NCBI GenBank assembly: GCA_902785605.1
Contig: CACZZL010000013.1
Location: 1-57,203, forward strand
DNA: 57,203 nt
Source: an uncultured Bacteroidales bacterium
GTDB taxonomy: Bacteria > Bacteroidota > Bacteroidia > Bacteroidales > Paludibacteraceae
Direction of reading: 5' to 3'
Shown here: piece after piece, positions 13,061 to 22,587 of the stretch
Numbering within the stretch: position 1 is the first letter of the stretch
Layout: the number at the start of each line of letters is the position of its first letter
Translations under genes and position numbers: made by a program
Notes under the pieces: generated by a model
What the model saw: the letters and a program-made list of their open reading frames with translations, nothing else
The model's database searches: none
What the model was told of the DNA's origin: nothing

Positions 13061-13572
13061 TGATTTCCATTATCGTTGCTATAGCAGAGAACTACGCCAT
13101 CGGCAAGAAAGGCGATTTGTTGTGTCACATGCCTGCCGATCTGAAGCATTTCAAAGAGATCACCAGCGGTCAGACCGTGCTCATGGGCGAACGAACGTTC
13201 TTCTCCCTGCCCAAGCACCCCCTACCCAACCGTCGTAACATCGTGTTGACAGACGTACCGGGTAAGACGTTTGAGGGCGCGGAAGCAGTCTATTCCATCA
13301 ATGAATTGATGGAGAAGTTGAAAGATGAAAGTTTAAAGTTGAAAGAAGAAGAAGCCTTCGTGATCGGTGGCGGCATGGTCTATCGGCAGATGATGCCGCT
13401 GGCTGACAAACTCTATATCACCCATATTCATCACAGTTGGGAAGACGCGGACACGTTCTTCCCGGAGATTGATCCCGCCCTCTGGGAACAGACGAGCGCA
13501 GAACGTCACGAAGCAGACGATAAGAACCCCTATGCATACACTTTTTGCACATATAATAGGCGAAGCCGTTAA
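13060..13572 (+). CDS. folA: Dihydrofolate reductase
   Basis: 170 residues. DHFR signature IVAIAENYAIGKKGDLLCHM with the acidic D27 in PADLKHF, then TVLMGERTF, PLPNRRNIVL and FVIGGGMVYRQ. Reduces dihydrofolate made by ThyA. Oddities: position 22 is Cys where most bacterial DHFRs have Trp (or Tyr in relatives), and the usual MGRxT is MGERT. Residues about 86-96 (KLKDESLKLKE) are encoded by a heptad array (13318-13345) that falls in a permissive helix before the IGGG motif. Its 3' end overlaps the start of tex by about 40 bases. Confidence 0.93.
   Translation: MISIIVAIAENYAIGKKGDLLCHMPADLKHFKEITSGQTVLMGERTFFSLPKHPLPNRRNIVLTDVPGKTFEGAEAVYSINELMEKLKDESLKLKEEEAFVIGGGMVYRQMMPLADKLYITHIHHSWEDADTFFPEIDPALWEQTSAERHEADDKNPYAYTFCTYNRRSR
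13318..13345. repeat. Heptad array inside folA (TTGAAAG type)
   Basis: TTGAAAG, ATGAAAG, TTTAAAG, TTGAAAG at exact 7-base spacing, in frame. The same unit makes the start of rlmB (46083-46115). Confidence 0.85.
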
Positions 13573-15634
13573 GGTCCGCGAGCAACAGGTCGCAGCGGTG
13601 CTGGCGCTCTTGGACGAGGGTGCCACGATCCCGTTCATCGCGCGCTACCGCAAGGAGAAAACGGGCAGCCTGGACGAGGTGCAGATTGCAGCTATCCAGA
13701 CGCAGTACACCAAGTTGCAGGAACTGGCCAAACGCAAGGAGACCATCTATGCCAGATTGGCTGAATTAAAAATTAAAAATGAAGAATTAAATCGGCGCAT
13801 AGACGAGTGTTGGGATGCAACGGAGTTGGAGGATATCTATTTACCGTACAAACCGCACCGTAAGACGCGTGCCGACATAGCGATCGAGAAAGGATTGCTA
13901 CCCTTGGCCGAGCAGATTCTCCAACAACGTCCGATGGCGCTGCCCAAGGATGAGGAGGCGCTGCAAGGAGCACGCGATATCATCGCACAGCGCATCGCAG
14001 AAGACGAGAAGAGCCGTAATGCCGTTCGTCGCGAGTTCAGTTACACCGCGCTGCTGACGACCAAAGCCGTCAAAGCCAAATGCGACACGCCCGAGGCACA
14101 GAACTACAAGGACTACTTCGATTTCAAGTGCCCGCTCAAGCATATCCGCAGCCACCAGTTATTGGCGATCCGGCGTGCGGAGAGTGAAGGGTATATTCGT
14201 GTCGATATATCGCCCGACACCGAGAAGGCGCTGGATAAGTTAGCTAACCTCTGGCTTCGCGCATCCAACGACACCGCTTATCAAGTCGAACTGGCAATGG
14301 AGGACGGTTACAAGCGTTTGCTCAAACCGGCAATCGAGACCGAGTTCGCCGCGCTGAGCAAAGAGAAAGCGGACAAGGAAGCGATCCGGGTGTTTGCCGA
14401 TAACTTACGCCAACTGCTGTTGGGCGCACCGCTCGGACAGAAACGCGTGCTGGCACTCGATCCCGGTTTCCGTACCGGCTGTAAGACCGTCGTGCTGAAC
14501 GAACAAGGCGACATGCTGCTGCACGACGTGATCTTCCTGCACAACCTGCAAAGCACCAAACGTCTGCAGGAACTGATTGAGCAATTCCGCATCGAGGCGA
14601 TTGCGATTGGAAACGGCACGGCGAGTCGCGAGACAGAGCAGATGGCGCGGGAAGCTATCAGCCAGGTCAGACCTGCCTCAGAACTCAGACCGCAGATTTT
14701 TGTGGTCAGTGAAGCAGGAGCTTCGGTCTATAGTGCGAGTAAGATTGCCCGGGAGGAGTTTCCCGATGAGGATGTGACCGTACGCGGTGCTGTGAGCATC
14801 GGACGGCGGTTGATTGATCCGCTGGCTGAGTTGGTGAAGATTGAACCCAAATCCATTGGTGTGGGACAATACCAGCACGATGTGGATCAGACAGAACTGC
14901 GCGAGAGCTTGCAGCAGACCGTGGAGAGCGTGGTGAACTACGTAGGTGTTGATGTGAACACCGCCAGCAAACACTTGCTGACCTACATATCCGGTTTGGG
15001 TCCGACGCTGGCACAGAGCATCGTCGACTACCGTGCAGCCAACGGTGCGTTCAGCAGCCGCAAGGAACTGCTCAAAGTGCCCAAGTTAGGCGCCAAGACC
15101 TTCGAACAAGCCGCCGGATTCTTACGACTGAAGGGTAAGAACCCGCTCGATAACAGCGCTGTGCACCCGGAGAGTTATGCCATCGTCGAGCGCATGGCTA
15201 AAGATCAGGGCTGCAGTGTGGCGGATCTGATTGCCAACAAGGAACTGCGGGACAAGATTGATCTGAACCGCTACGTCACCGCCGAAGTGGGACTCCCTAC
15301 CCTGACGGATATTATGAATGAACTGGCACAGCCGGGACGTGATCCGCGCGGTGAGACGGAAGAGTTCGCATTTGACCCGTCCGTACATACGATTGATGAC
15401 CTGCAGGCCGGCATGGTACTCCCGGGCATCGTGACGAACATCAGTGCTTTCGGCGCCTTCGTCGATGTGGGCGTACACAAGGATGGACTGGTTCATATAT
15501 CCGAGATGGCCGACCGACGGGTGACCAACCCGCAAGAAGTGGTCAAGTTACACCAGCATGTCAAAGTGCGTGTGGTCGATGTGGACCGCGTACGAGGTAG
15601 AATACAATTGAGCCTAAAGGGAATTAAAAATTAA
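13532..15634 (+). CDS. tex: Tex family transcription accessory / S1 RNA-binding protein
   Basis: 700 residues from the start at 13532 (MHTLFAHIIGEAVKVREQQV); the longer frame from 13469 adds a leader antisense to nothing and overlaps folA by over 100 bases, so it is unlikely. Tex order: N-terminal helical domain (LLDEGATIPFIARYRKE), YqgF-like RNase H fold (LALDPGFRTGCKTVVLNE), helix-hairpin-helix motifs (GLGPTLAQSIVDYRAANGAF) and C-terminal S1 domain (GMVLPGIVTNISAFGAFVDV). Nucleic-acid binding, linked to transcription. Residues about 78-87 come from a heptad array. The stop codon TAA lies in the next heptad array. Confidence 0.95.
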   Translation: MHTLFAHIIGEAVKVREQQVAAVLALLDEGATIPFIARYRKEKTGSLDEVQIAAIQTQYTKLQELAKRKETIYARLAELKIKNEELNRRIDECWDATELEDIYLPYKPHRKTRADIAIEKGLLPLAEQILQQRPMALPKDEEALQGARDIIAQRIAEDEKSRNAVRREFSYTALLTTKAVKAKCDTPEAQNYKDYFDFKCPLKHIRSHQLLAIRRAESEGYIRVDISPDTEKALDKLANLWLRASNDTAYQVELAMEDGYKRLLKPAIETEFAALSKEKADKEAIRVFADNLRQLLLGAPLGQKRVLALDPGFRTGCKTVVLNEQGDMLLHDVIFLHNLQSTKRLQELIEQFRIEAIAIGNGTASRETEQMAREAISQVRPASELRPQIFVVSEAGASVYSASKIAREEFPDEDVTVRGAVSIGRRLIDPLAELVKIEPKSIGVGQYQHDVDQTELRESLQQTVESVVNYVGVDVNTASKHLLTYISGLGPTLAQSIVDYRAANGAFSSRKELLKVPKLGAKTFEQAAGFLRLKGKNPLDNSAVHPESYAIVERMAKDQGCSVADLIANKELRDKIDLNRYVTAEVGLPTLTDIMNELAQPGRDPRGETEEFAFDPSVHTIDDLQAGMVLPGIVTNISAFGAFVDVGVHKDGLVHISEMADRRVTNPQEVVKLHQHVKVRVVDVDRVRGRIQLSLKGIKN
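13763..13790. repeat. Heptad array inside tex (AAAATTA type)
   Basis: Near-copy of 13034-13060. In frame it reads GAA TTA AAA ATT AAA AAT GAA. The intergenic version has T where this has G, which would give AAT TAA, an in-frame stop. Confidence 0.9.
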
Positions 15635-15650
15635 AAATTAAGAATTATAT
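15622..15650. repeat. Heptad array between tex and ettA (AAAATTA type)
   Basis: ATTAAAAATTAAAAATTAAG units; the tex stop TAA (15632-15634) is inside the array. Confidence 0.9.
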
Positions 15651-15651
15651 T

Positions 15652-17317
<1,666 letters not shown>

Positions 17318-17331
<14 letters not shown>

Positions 17332-17346
17332 TAATGAATATCTCGT
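17318..17346. repeat. Heptad array between ettA and tilS
   Basis: TAATGAATAATTAATAATGA-type AT units; supplies the ettA stop. Confidence 0.7.
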
Positions 17347-17348
17347 AA

Positions 17349-18227
17349 TTGCTTAGACGGGTTAGTACATATATTCGGCAGCGGGGATTGTTGGTCAAAG
17401 ACCAACCCGTGTTGGTAGCGGTGAGCGGCGGTGCAGACAGTGTGGCGCTGTTGGATGTACTGCAGCGAGCCGGGTATAGTTGCATTGCCGCACATTGCAA
17501 TTTTCACCTGCGGGGTGAGGAGAGCAACCGCGATGAGGCATTCGTACGCAGTCTGTGCGAGCAACTGAACGTACCCTTGGAGGTGACACACTTCGACACT
17601 AACGCGCACGCGCACGCGCTCCATATAAGTATAGAGATGTCGGCACGGGATCTGCGCTATGCATGGTTCGATGAGATTGCTCGTGCACACGGCTGTCAGG
17701 CAATCGCGGTGGCACACCATCAGAACGACCAGGCGGAGACCCTGTTGCTCAACCTCAAACGGGGAGCCGGTCTGCGTGGTTTGGCGGGCATGCGTCCTGT
17801 CAGTCCCAACCCGATGGCACCTGACAGTGTGCCAGTGGTACGACCGTTGCTGTGCACTACGCGGGACTATATAGAACATTACCTGCGTGACAAACGCGGT
17901 CTGAGTTGGGTGACTGACAGCACGAATGCGGACCTCACCATTGCCCGGAATGCCGTGCGTGAGCAGCTGCGCAGTTACACCAAGGCCGAGATCGAGCACA
18001 TGGCCCAAACGGCAGAGTACATGCAAGGGTACTTGGATATATTAGAAAGCAAGAATTCGCGCGAAGCAGGTATCGTGCGGTTATATGAAGAACTTCGCGA
18101 ATACGGGTTCGCGGAAATAGATAAGCTATACGATGCGTTACAAAAAGGAGAAGGCGGCAAGACATTCCGCTCCAAAACGCATCAGGCTACGATAAAGAAA
18201 GGAAAATTATGCATCACTACGGTATAA
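17349..18227 (+). CDS. tilS: tRNA(Ile)-lysidine synthase, short form
   Basis: 292 residues. PP-loop motif VAVSGGADSVALLD near residue 25, then HCNFHLRGEESNRDE and HHQNDQAETLLLNLKRGAGL, the known ATP and tRNA binding segments of the N-terminal domain. It converts C34 of the tRNA(Ile) CAU anticodon to lysidine; essential. The start is TTG (LLRRVSTYIRQRG); no ATG fits. Shorter than E. coli TilS (over 400): the C-terminal substrate-binding domain is reduced to about 80 residues ending KLCITTV. It overlaps aroE by 19 bases. Confidence 0.92.
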   Translation: MLRRVSTYIRQRGLLVKDQPVLVAVSGGADSVALLDVLQRAGYSCIAAHCNFHLRGEESNRDEAFVRSLCEQLNVPLEVTHFDTNAHAHALHISIEMSARDLRYAWFDEIARAHGCQAIAVAHHQNDQAETLLLNLKRGAGLRGLAGMRPVSPNPMAPDSVPVVRPLLCTTRDYIEHYLRDKRGLSWVTDSTNADLTIARNAVREQLRSYTKAEIEHMAQTAEYMQGYLDILESKNSREAGIVRLYEELREYGFAEIDKLYDALQKGEGGKTFRSKTHQATIKKGKLCITTV

Positions 18228-18985
18228 TAGGCTATCCGTTATTGCACTCGTTCTCGGCGAAATATTTCAACGAGAAGTTCAAAACGGAACATATAGATGC
18301 GGAATACTCGTTGTATCCGTTGGACAAAGGCGAATGGTCGAATGGCGAGCGGCTAAAGGAGTTGTTGGACACCCTCGATGGATTCAACGTCACCTTGCCT
18401 TATAAGCAGGCAGTGATTCCGTTCCTGGACCGATTGGACGAGACAGCCCAGGCGATAGGTGCGGTGAATGTAGTCTATCAGCGTGTGGGCTATAACACCG
18501 ACTGCTTGGGATTCATGGACTCCATTCGTCCGCTGCTGCGTGAGTTCGACCGCAAAGCACTGGTTCTCGGCACAGGCGGTGCGTCCAAAGCGGCTTGTTA
18601 CGGGCTGCGTAAGTTAGGAGTAACCCCTACTCTCGTCAGCCGCCATCCGCAAGAGGGGATGTTGGGTTATAACGAGCTGACAGAAGCGGTACTCAACGAG
18701 TACACCGTCATCGTCAACTGCACCCCCTTAGGCATGCTGCCGGACGTGGATAGTTGTCCGGAGATACCGTACGAGTACATTTCGGCACGACATTTGTTGT
18801 TCGACTGTGTGTACAATCCGGAAGAGACCCTGTTCCTGCACAAAGGCAAGGCCCAAGGGGCCACCATCCGAAACGGCATGGAGATGCTGGTCGGACAAGC
18901 CAAAGCGGCGTGGAAAATATGGACAAAGTGCGCCAAGTGGGCAGGACAATGTACAAAGGACATTTTAGATTTTAAATATATATGA
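18209..18985 (+). CDS. aroE: Shikimate dehydrogenase
   Basis: 258 residues. N-terminal substrate domain with GYPLLHSFSAKYFN and the catalytic Lys in NVTLPYKQAV, then the NADP-binding Rossmann motif VLGTGGASKAACYGL, NCTPLGMLPD and GMEMLVGQA near the end. Reduces 3-dehydroshikimate to shikimate for aromatic amino acids. Cytoplasmic. The stretch GEWSNGERL (18329-18352) uses CGAATGG-like words, and the C-terminal tail (AGQCTKDILDFKYI) contains an ACAATGTACAAAGG word, both resembling heptads. It overlaps the next gene by 4 bases (ATGA). Confidence 0.95.
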   Translation: MHHYGIIGYPLLHSFSAKYFNEKFKTEHIDAEYSLYPLDKGEWSNGERLKELLDTLDGFNVTLPYKQAVIPFLDRLDETAQAIGAVNVVYQRVGYNTDCLGFMDSIRPLLREFDRKALVLGTGGASKAACYGLRKLGVTPTLVSRHPQEGMLGYNELTEAVLNEYTVIVNCTPLGMLPDVDSCPEIPYEYISARHLLFDCVYNPEETLFLHKGKAQGATIRNGMEMLVGQAKAAWKIWTKCAKWAGQCTKDILDFKYI

Positions 18986-20022
18986 AAAAAGTATTTTTAT
19001 TGCTTATTGGCGCAAGCCTGATGGTTAGTGCGGCGAGCGCACAGATCGTGTCGCAAGACGAATCCGCACTGGTGTACTACAGTCCTCAAACGGCTATCAG
19101 CCTGGATTTCAGTTACACTGTGGAGAGTTACGAACGCGGTATCTATGCCCAATACGCCGAGAGTCTGCTCGGTATCCACGATGTGGTCACCCAAAACAAG
19201 ACGACCTATTGTTTGAATAACGTGCGCATCGGCACTTCCACTTCCGTGGACTACACCCGTGCGCATAAGGTAACAGCCGATGCAGGTATCCCTATGTTGC
19301 TGACTATCAATGAGAAAGGTCTGCTCGTCGGTTACAACATGACAGCAGATGAGCAGCCGACTCGTAAGCCGGAACCTCGCAAGCCGGCAGAGCCGAAGAA
19401 AGAGGAGGACGGTCCGATGCCGCTTCCGGAAGAAGTGCTGAACGCTCCTACACTCGCTGCTCAGGCACAGGCAGCCGCTAAGCAGATCTTCCATATCCGC
19501 GAGACACGTATGTACCTGATCAACGGCGAAGTGGAGCACGCGCCGGCTGATGGTCTGTCGATGAAACTCGTGCTGGCTGAACTGGACAAACAGGAGCAAG
19601 CTCTCATTGCGCTGTTCACCGGTAAGAAGACCGTGCTTCATAAACATGAGCGTTTTACGCTGATGCCGGACAAAGAGCAAGAGTTGTTCTTCTTCTCGGA
19701 AGAGAACGGATTCACAGACGGTGAGAACGTGGATGCGGACACCATTCAGGTTTCGATGAACGCTACGCGTCAGCAATTGGCAAAGCCGCAAGAGACCAAT
19801 AAGAAGAAGAAAACACCGGAACTGACGACGCTCGTTTATAACCTGCCGGGCAGTTGTGCAGTAGCCGTGAACTACAAAGGTCATGAGATGGCACAACGTA
19901 CGATCTCCGTCGCACAGTTCGGCGTGGACGTACCGCTGGCCAAAGACTTGTTCACCGGTGCTACCCTTCCGGTCATTGTGTTTAGCGAAAAAACAGGAAA
20001 CATCATATCAATCACAAAGTAA
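18982..20022 (+). CDS. DUF4831 family secreted protein
   Basis: 346 residues with a signal peptide (MKKVFLLLIGASLMVSAASA). The pattern VYYSPQTAISLDFSYTVESY, a proline-rich linker around residue 130, and the region EVEHAPADGLSMKLVLAELD correspond to DUF4831, a Bacteroidales family of unknown function. Exported to the periplasm or outer membrane. It lies in an operon-like run between aroE and the PorD-like gene. Confidence 0.8.
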   Translation: MKKVFLLLIGASLMVSAASAQIVSQDESALVYYSPQTAISLDFSYTVESYERGIYAQYAESLLGIHDVVTQNKTTYCLNNVRIGTSTSVDYTRAHKVTADAGIPMLLTINEKGLLVGYNMTADEQPTRKPEPRKPAEPKKEEDGPMPLPEEVLNAPTLAAQAQAAAKQIFHIRETRMYLINGEVEHAPADGLSMKLVLAELDKQEQALIALFTGKKTVLHKHERFTLMPDKEQELFFFSEENGFTDGENVDADTIQVSMNATRQQLAKPQETNKKKKTPELTTLVYNLPGSCAVAVNYKGHEMAQRTISVAQFGVDVPLAKDLFTGATLPVIVFSEKTGNIISITK

Positions 20023-20025
20023 TGG

Positions 20026-20110
20026 AGATTTGTGATTTATGATTTCAAGTTTCAAATTTATGATTTTTGATTTCAAACACATATTTGTCCTTTGTCTTTT
20101 GTCCTTCAGC
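20026..20110. repeat. Heptad array spanning the porD start and signal peptide
   Basis: GATTTGT, GATTTAT, GATTTCA, AGTTTCA, then TTTGTCC/TTTGTCT units. It covers both candidate ATGs (20039, 20060) and encodes hydrophobic and basic residues of the signal peptide. Confidence 0.75.
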
Positions 20111-20989
20111 GCAGTGGTCTTTAGTCCTGCTAAGGCACAGGAGATCAACTGCACCGTGACGGTTAACTCGGACCAGATTGAGGGTTCGAACAAACAGGTG
20201 TATGAGACGCTCAAGGCAGCGATTGAGGAATACATGAATCAGAACCGCTGGACCAACATGACGTATGCCGAGCAGGAGAAGATCGAGTGCAGCATGCTGA
20301 TTGTAGTCAAATCGGTGAACGGCAATTCGTACAACTGCGAGATGACGCTGCAGAGTCGTCGCCCTGTATACGGCACAACTTACACGACGCCTATTCTGAA
20401 CTTCAAGGACAACGCGTTCAACTTCACCTATCAGGAGTTCGACCGTATCGAATGGCAGCAAAACCAGTTCACGACCAACCTCACGGCGATGCTGGCGTAC
20501 TACTGCTATCTGATCATCGGACATGACCAGGACAGTTTCCAGCGTTTGGGAGGAACACCCTATTTTGAGATCTGCGAGCAGATCGTGAATGCGTGTCAAT
20601 CGGCTACGATGGATAACATCGAGCAGAAAGGATGGCTGGCTTTTGACAGCAACCGAAACCGCTACGCACTGATTAACAACCTGCTGGACGAAGCGTTTAA
20701 GAAATACCGTAATTTCTACTACGAGTACCACCGGCTGGGTTTGGATGAGATGAGCGGGAATGTAGCCAACGGTCGTGCCCGCATCGCAGAAGGTCTGCCG
20801 GTACTCAAAGAGGCCTATCGCGCACGCCCGGCTACGTATGTTATCAATACGTTCCTGGATGCCAAAGCCGATGAGTTGGTGGATATATTCAAAAAAGGAA
20901 CGGACAAAGAGAAAAAGACCGTCTATGACTTGTTAACGGATATAGATCCTACTCGGCAAGCGACATATGATCGGATGAACGAAAATTAA
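20039..20989 (+). CDS. porD: PorD-like / DUF4835 family protein
   Basis: 316 residues. Signal peptide (IFVLCLLSFSAVVFSPAKA) then EINCTVTVNSDQIEGSNKQV, the start I know for DUF4835, and GTTYTTPILNFKDNAFNFTY. NCBI calls the family type IX secretion protein PorD; it is exported and needed for secretion in Porphyromonas. In Bacteroidetes the family often sits just before recN, as here (20 bases). Start may be 20039 or 20060 (MIFDFKHIF gives the shorter signal). The stop TAA is the first heptad base group of the next array. Confidence 0.78.
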   Translation: MISSFKFMIFDFKHIFVLCLLSFSAVVFSPAKAQEINCTVTVNSDQIEGSNKQVYETLKAAIEEYMNQNRWTNMTYAEQEKIECSMLIVVKSVNGNSYNCEMTLQSRRPVYGTTYTTPILNFKDNAFNFTYQEFDRIEWQQNQFTTNLTAMLAYYCYLIIGHDQDSFQRLGGTPYFEICEQIVNACQSATMDNIEQKGWLAFDSNRNRYALINNLLDEAFKKYRNFYYEYHRLGLDEMSGNVANGRARIAEGLPVLKEAYRARPATYVINTFLDAKADELVDIFKKGTDKEKKTVYDLLTDIDPTRQATYDRMNEN

Positions 20990-21011
20990 AAATTAAGAAT
21001 TAAAAATTAAT
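20985..21011. repeat. Heptad array between porD and recN (AAAATTA type)
   Basis: AAAATTAAAAATTAAGAATT units; supplies the porD stop and leads into the recN ATG. Confidence 0.9.
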
Positions 21012-22587
21012 GCTTAGGCATTTACACATACAAAACTACGCGCTGATCAGTCATTTGGATATTGATTTTGAGAGCGGATTCTCCGTCATGACGGGTGAGA
21101 CAGGTGCCGGTAAGAGTATCATCTTAGGTGCGCTGGCTTTGGTACTGGGCGCACGTGCGGACAGCAAGGCGATCACGGATGGTGAGGACAAGTGCATCAT
21201 CGAGGCGGAGTTTGACGAAGGGATCATTCGCCGTGAGTTGTACAGCAACGGCAAGAGCCGTTCGTTCGTCGATGACAGCGTAGTGACGCTGCAGGAACTC
21301 AAAGCCCTGGCTACCCGTCTGATTGATATCCACAGCCAACATGCGAACCTGCTGATTGAGAATGCGGATTTTCAATTGGAAGTAGTGGATGCGATCGCGC
21401 AGAACGAGGCGCAGTTGAATGCATACAGCACACATTATGAGGCGTATGTAGCCGCTGTGGAGCAGTTACACCAACTGCAGCAACTGACCAAGAAGAGTCA
21501 GCAAGATGCGGACTATATCCAGTACCGGTACAACCTGCTCAACGAAGCGCAACTGCAAGAAGGCGAATTGGAAGAGCTGGAGCAGGAGCAGTATCGATTG
21601 AGTCATGCCGAGGAGATCCAAACGGCTTTGGCGGTGGCGATTGAAGCGCTGAGTGGGGAGCAAGGCAGTGCCGTGGAGGCATTACGGACTTGTCACTTGG
21701 ACGATGCGGCTCCCGAACTGCAGGAGCGGATTGAGAGTGCATGCATTGAGATCCGCGACATCGCGCAAGAAGCCGAGCATGCACTCAACCGCATCGAGAT
21801 GGATCAGCAGCGATTGGAATGGGTCGAGGAACGGATCGGTCAATTGGAAGAACTGCTTCGTAAGTTCAGTGCAGCGGACCTGACAGAACTGATTGCTATG
21901 CGCGATGAGTTGGCACAACAGGTCAACCGATTGGACAGTTTTGATTTTGATATTGCGCAAGCACAGAAAGCCGTAGAGCAGCAGAAGAGCGTGCTGACCC
22001 AAGCCGCTGCTGCGCTGACCAAGAGCCGTAAGGCCGTGCTGCCAAAGATATGTGAGACCCTGATGAATGATCTCAAGCGTCTGGGTGTGGCACACGCCAA
22101 AGTGGAGATACCGGTTCGCCCGACAGAGGATTTCACCCCCAAAGGTTGCGATGAAGTGCAGATCCTGTTTGCCGCTAACTTGAACCAGAGTCTGCGGGCT
22201 GTGAGCGAAGTAGCCTCAGGCGGTGAGATCAGCCGACTGATGCTATGCGTCAAGGCGCTTATCGCTTCCACCAAAGGGCTGCCGACTATCATCTTCGATG
22301 AGATAGACACCGGTGTGAGCGGTGACATCGCTACCCAGATGGCTTCGATCATGCGGGAGATGGCGGCTCACCGACAGATCATTGCGATCACCCACTTGCC
22401 GCAGATAGCCGCGCTGGGACAACACCACTACAAGGTGTACAAAGCCGATACGGATAAACGCACCGAGACACATATCTGCCGACTGAAACAAGAAGAACGA
22501 ATCACTGAGATTGCAACCATGCTGAGCGGCAACAACCCATCGCAGGAAGCAATTGCAAACGCGAAACAATTGTTATGTTACCATTAG
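21010..22587 (+). CDS. recN: DNA repair protein RecN
   Basis: 525 residues. SMC-like: N-terminal MLRHLHIQNYALISHLDIDF with Walker A MTGETGAGKSIILGAL, a central coiled coil (about 150-360), and C-terminal signature SGGEISRLMLCVKAL with Walker B TIIFDEIDTGVSG. Acts in double-strand break repair by holding DNA ends. Cytoplasmic. Slightly short for the family in the coiled-coil arms. It overlaps rarA by 13 bases, so the two are coupled. Confidence 0.96.
   Translation: MLRHLHIQNYALISHLDIDFESGFSVMTGETGAGKSIILGALALVLGARADSKAITDGEDKCIIEAEFDEGIIRRELYSNGKSRSFVDDSVVTLQELKALATRLIDIHSQHANLLIENADFQLEVVDAIAQNEAQLNAYSTHYEAYVAAVEQLHQLQQLTKKSQQDADYIQYRYNLLNEAQLQEGELEELEQEQYRLSHAEEIQTALAVAIEALSGEQGSAVEALRTCHLDDAAPELQERIESACIEIRDIAQEAEHALNRIEMDQQRLEWVEERIGQLEELLRKFSAADLTELIAMRDELAQQVNRLDSFDFDIAQAQKAVEQQKSVLTQAAAALTKSRKAVLPKICETLMNDLKRLGVAHAKVEIPVRPTEDFTPKGCDEVQILFAANLNQSLRAVSEVASGGEISRLMLCVKALIASTKGLPTIIFDEIDTGVSGDIATQMASIMREMAAHRQIIAITHLPQIAALGQHHYKVYKADTDKRTETHICRLKQEERITEIATMLSGNNPSQEAIANAKQLLCYH

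Noticed and set aside
13469-13531. Longer N-terminus for tex
   Set aside because: The extra 21 residues are antisense-like to folA, and the conserved Tex start fits the ATG at 13532.
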